Source: Turicibacter sp. | GTDB lineage: Bacteria; Bacillota; Bacilli; MOL361; Turicibacteraceae | Assembly: GCA_030531025.1 (NCBI GenBank) | Contig: JAUMTV010000166.1 | Location: forward strand, 1-5,743 | Reading direction: 5' to 3' | Length of the DNA stretch: 5,743 bases | Part shown: one piece after another, positions 4,808-5,743 of the stretch | Layout: each line of letters starts with the position of its first letter | How positions within the stretch are numbered: the stretch's first letter is position 1 | Program-made: the position numbers and the translations under genes | The notes under the pieces: model-generated | Databases searched by the model: none | The model's input: the letters and a program-made list of their open reading frames with translations, nothing else | Told to the model about the DNA's origin: nothing

Positions 4808-4972
4808 CTAATTAACTTTTATAAATTCATCATATGGAGCGTAAAAGATTCTGCCGTCAGTACATTTTATTTGTACTGTTAGTTCTGATGCCGTCGGCAG
4901 ATAGCATTTTAAATAGCTTCCAATTACACCATATCGCTTATGCATTAGAATATCTCCTGATTTAAATTCCAT
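4808..4972 (-). CDS. Small 54-aa protein with CarD-like N-terminal pattern
   Basis: A short open frame fills the gap between the 104-aa gene and the MazG-like gene. It reads MEFKSGDILMHKRYGVIGSY and ends DEFIKVN. Two ATGs are in frame, at 4978 and 4972. The AAGGGAG ribosome site is only two bases from the first but eight from the second, so 4972 is preferred. The start FKSGDILMHKRYGVIG resembles the opening of CarD/TRCF RNA-polymerase-interacting (Tudor-like) domains (F-x-x-GD-x-V-x-H-x-x-YGVG-x-I), and the rest alternates like a small beta barrel. It is much shorter than real CarD, so any link with RNA polymerase is speculative. Coding is supported by the ribosome site, balanced composition and tight packing with neighbours. 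Confidence 0.7.
   Translation of the reverse strand: MEFKSGDILMHKRYGVIGSYLKCYLPTASELTVQIKCTDGRIFYAPYDEFIKVN
4851..4900. repeat. Nested inverted repeat inside the 54-aa gene
   Basis: CAGTACA (4858-4864) and TGTACTG (4872-4878) form a perfect 7-bp inverted repeat around TTTTATT, and CTGCCG (4851-4856) with CGGCAG (4895-4900) gives an outer 6-bp arm. It could be an RNA hairpin controlling the MazG-like gene downstream or a protein site. It may also be chance within coding sequence. Confidence 0.35.
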
Positions 4973-5008
4973 AAACATAACTCCCTTTTTATAAAAATTT
5001 AATTTTAA

Positions 5009-5323
5009 CTACAACAAACTAGCTAATATCTTCAATTCTTCTTTTTGCTTATTAATTTTCAATTCATACTCTTCAATGGTTCTTGTATGAATATCTTGAT
5101 ACTCATTTATCACCATTGATATAAAATCGTCTTTTCTATTTTTATCAGAATACATAAACCAACCATATAATGGAGAAAAATTGGCTATATCATAATTATC
5201 TCGATTAATTCTAGTTTGAAGCGTACCTCTATAATTTCCAATATCTATTTTCTTTTTTCTTTCAACTTGAACCTCGTTAATTTTTAACTGACCTCTATTA
5301 AAAATATGTTCATACACAATCAT
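5009..5323 (-). CDS. Phage protein of unknown function (104 aa)
   Basis: I do not recognise a named family. The N-terminal two thirds look beta-rich, with a basic segment VERKKKIDIGNYRGTLQTRI (20-39), and the last 25 residues (about 80-104, TIEEYELKINKQKEELKILA) form a likely amphipathic helix or coiled coil. There is no signal peptide or membrane segment. The layout of a strand, a basic V-E-x-K-K turn, then an R-I-x-R/K stretch recalls small proteins common in Firmicutes phage early/middle modules, but that is only a general likeness. The start at 5323 has a strong AAGGAGG about seven bases upstream. It lies 36 bases after the 65-aa gene and 36 bases before the 54-aa gene, within one minus-strand transcript. 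Confidence 0.75.
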   Translation of the reverse strand: MIVYEHIFNRGQLKINEVQVERKKKIDIGNYRGTLQTRINRDNYDIANFSPLYGWFMYSDKNRKDDFISMVINEYQDIHTRTIEEYELKINKQKEELKILASLL

Positions 5324-5359
5324 CTTAAATCCTCCTTAAATATCTTTAAAAGTCTAATT

Positions 5360-5557
5360 TTATTCGTCTTCAACCAAGTTTTTATCACCTAAATTGTAAT
5401 TATTATAGATAAGTTCTGCTTGTTCTTTTGAGATTAATCTCGTTTTAATTAATCTCGAATGATAATCATATGTCATAAATTCATACACATTTGATTCATT
5501 ATCCACTCGCAATGCCAAGTCGCCATAAAACCCAAATTCATAACAACCATTTTTCAT
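5360..5557 (-). CDS. Phage protein of unknown function (65 aa)
   Basis: A small acidic soluble protein beginning MKNGCYEFGFYGDLALRVD and ending LVEDE. The N-terminal part is beta-like and aromatic, followed by a helix around SKEQAELIYNNY (43-54). No known motif, signal peptide or membrane segment is visible. The start at 5557 is supported by GAGGTGA four bases upstream. The gene follows the partial membrane-protein gene by 27 bases. Coding is likely because of the ribosome site and position in a compact series of genes; the function is unknown. Confidence 0.7.
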   Translation of the reverse strand: MKNGCYEFGFYGDLALRVDNESNVYEFMTYDYHSRLIKTRLISKEQAELIYNNYNLGDKNLVEDE

Positions 5558-5584
5558 CTATTCACCTCATAAAATTTGTATTTT

Positions 5585-5743
5585 TTAATATAACCACTCG
5601 TTTTCTAAGTAATAAAATCCGTATATCACTCCACCGGTTAGCGTGATCCATACTATCCAGAACAACCATAAGCATCCTTCTCCATCAACCAAATAGTTAT
5701 AAGCTTGGTCTGTTGTTTTGTTTTCGTAAATGCTAGCTTTATC
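5585..5743 (-). CDS. Small membrane protein, 5' end beyond window (partial)
   Basis: A frame open to the right edge of the window ends at TAA 5587-5585 and gives 52 residues. No ATG lies within it, so the start is outside the window. After a polar stretch (DKASIYENKTTDQAYNYLVD), residues 24-45 (CLWLFWIVWITLTGGVIYGFYY) form one strongly hydrophobic, aromatic membrane segment, followed by the short tail LENEWLY. It is likely a single-pass inner-membrane protein of the phage early region. Role unknown. Lack of stops to the edge, a sensible composition and tight spacing to the next gene support it. Confidence 0.6.
   Translation of the reverse strand, partial: DKASIYENKTTDQAYNYLVDGEGCLWLFWIVWITLTGGVIYGFYYLENEWLY

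Overview
The window looks like part of a tailed bacteriophage or prophage (siphovirus-like) of a low-GC Gram-positive (Firmicutes) host. The evidence is AT-rich DNA, strong AGGAGG-type ribosome sites, an SPP1 gp6-type portal, a Terminase_2-type small terminase and a RinA/ArpU-like late regulator. All supported genes lie on the minus strand, so the region reads from right (5743) to left (1).

Right part (5743 to 4054): tightly packed small genes of the end of the early/middle module. These are a membrane protein cut by the window edge, two unrecognised proteins (65 and 104 aa), a 54-aa gene at 4808-4972 with a CarD-like N-terminal pattern, a minimal MazG-like nucleotide pyrophosphohydrolase, and a RinA/ArpU-like transcription regulator that probably switches on the late genes.

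Middle (4053 to 3339): about 715 bases without a credible protein gene. Four TTGTGA-like repeats spaced exactly 11 bp start at the stop codon of the regulator gene and sit upstream of a TATGAT -10 box, as in an activator-dependent late promoter. Downstream lies a region rich in RNA structure. It has a 63-nt tRNA-shaped element with a perfect 7-bp acceptor stem whose anticodon arm is replaced by a short hairpin with a UACG tetraloop. It has a second tRNA-like element with encoded CCA, and a third domain with the same UGCAA T-loop. It also has hairpins capped by GAAA and GGAA tetraloops, and a terminator-like hairpin just before the small terminase gene. The tetraloops fit only minus-strand RNA. 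This is the main candidate for something undescribed: a large structured phage RNA or late-operon leader of about 600 nt.

Left part (3338 to 1): the DNA-packaging genes terS, terL and portal, nearly abutting and probably translationally coupled. TerS recognises phage DNA, TerL supplies the ATPase and nuclease, and the portal is the head channel. Past the portal only 79 bases remain, and no usual minor head (MuF-like) gene start can be recognised there.
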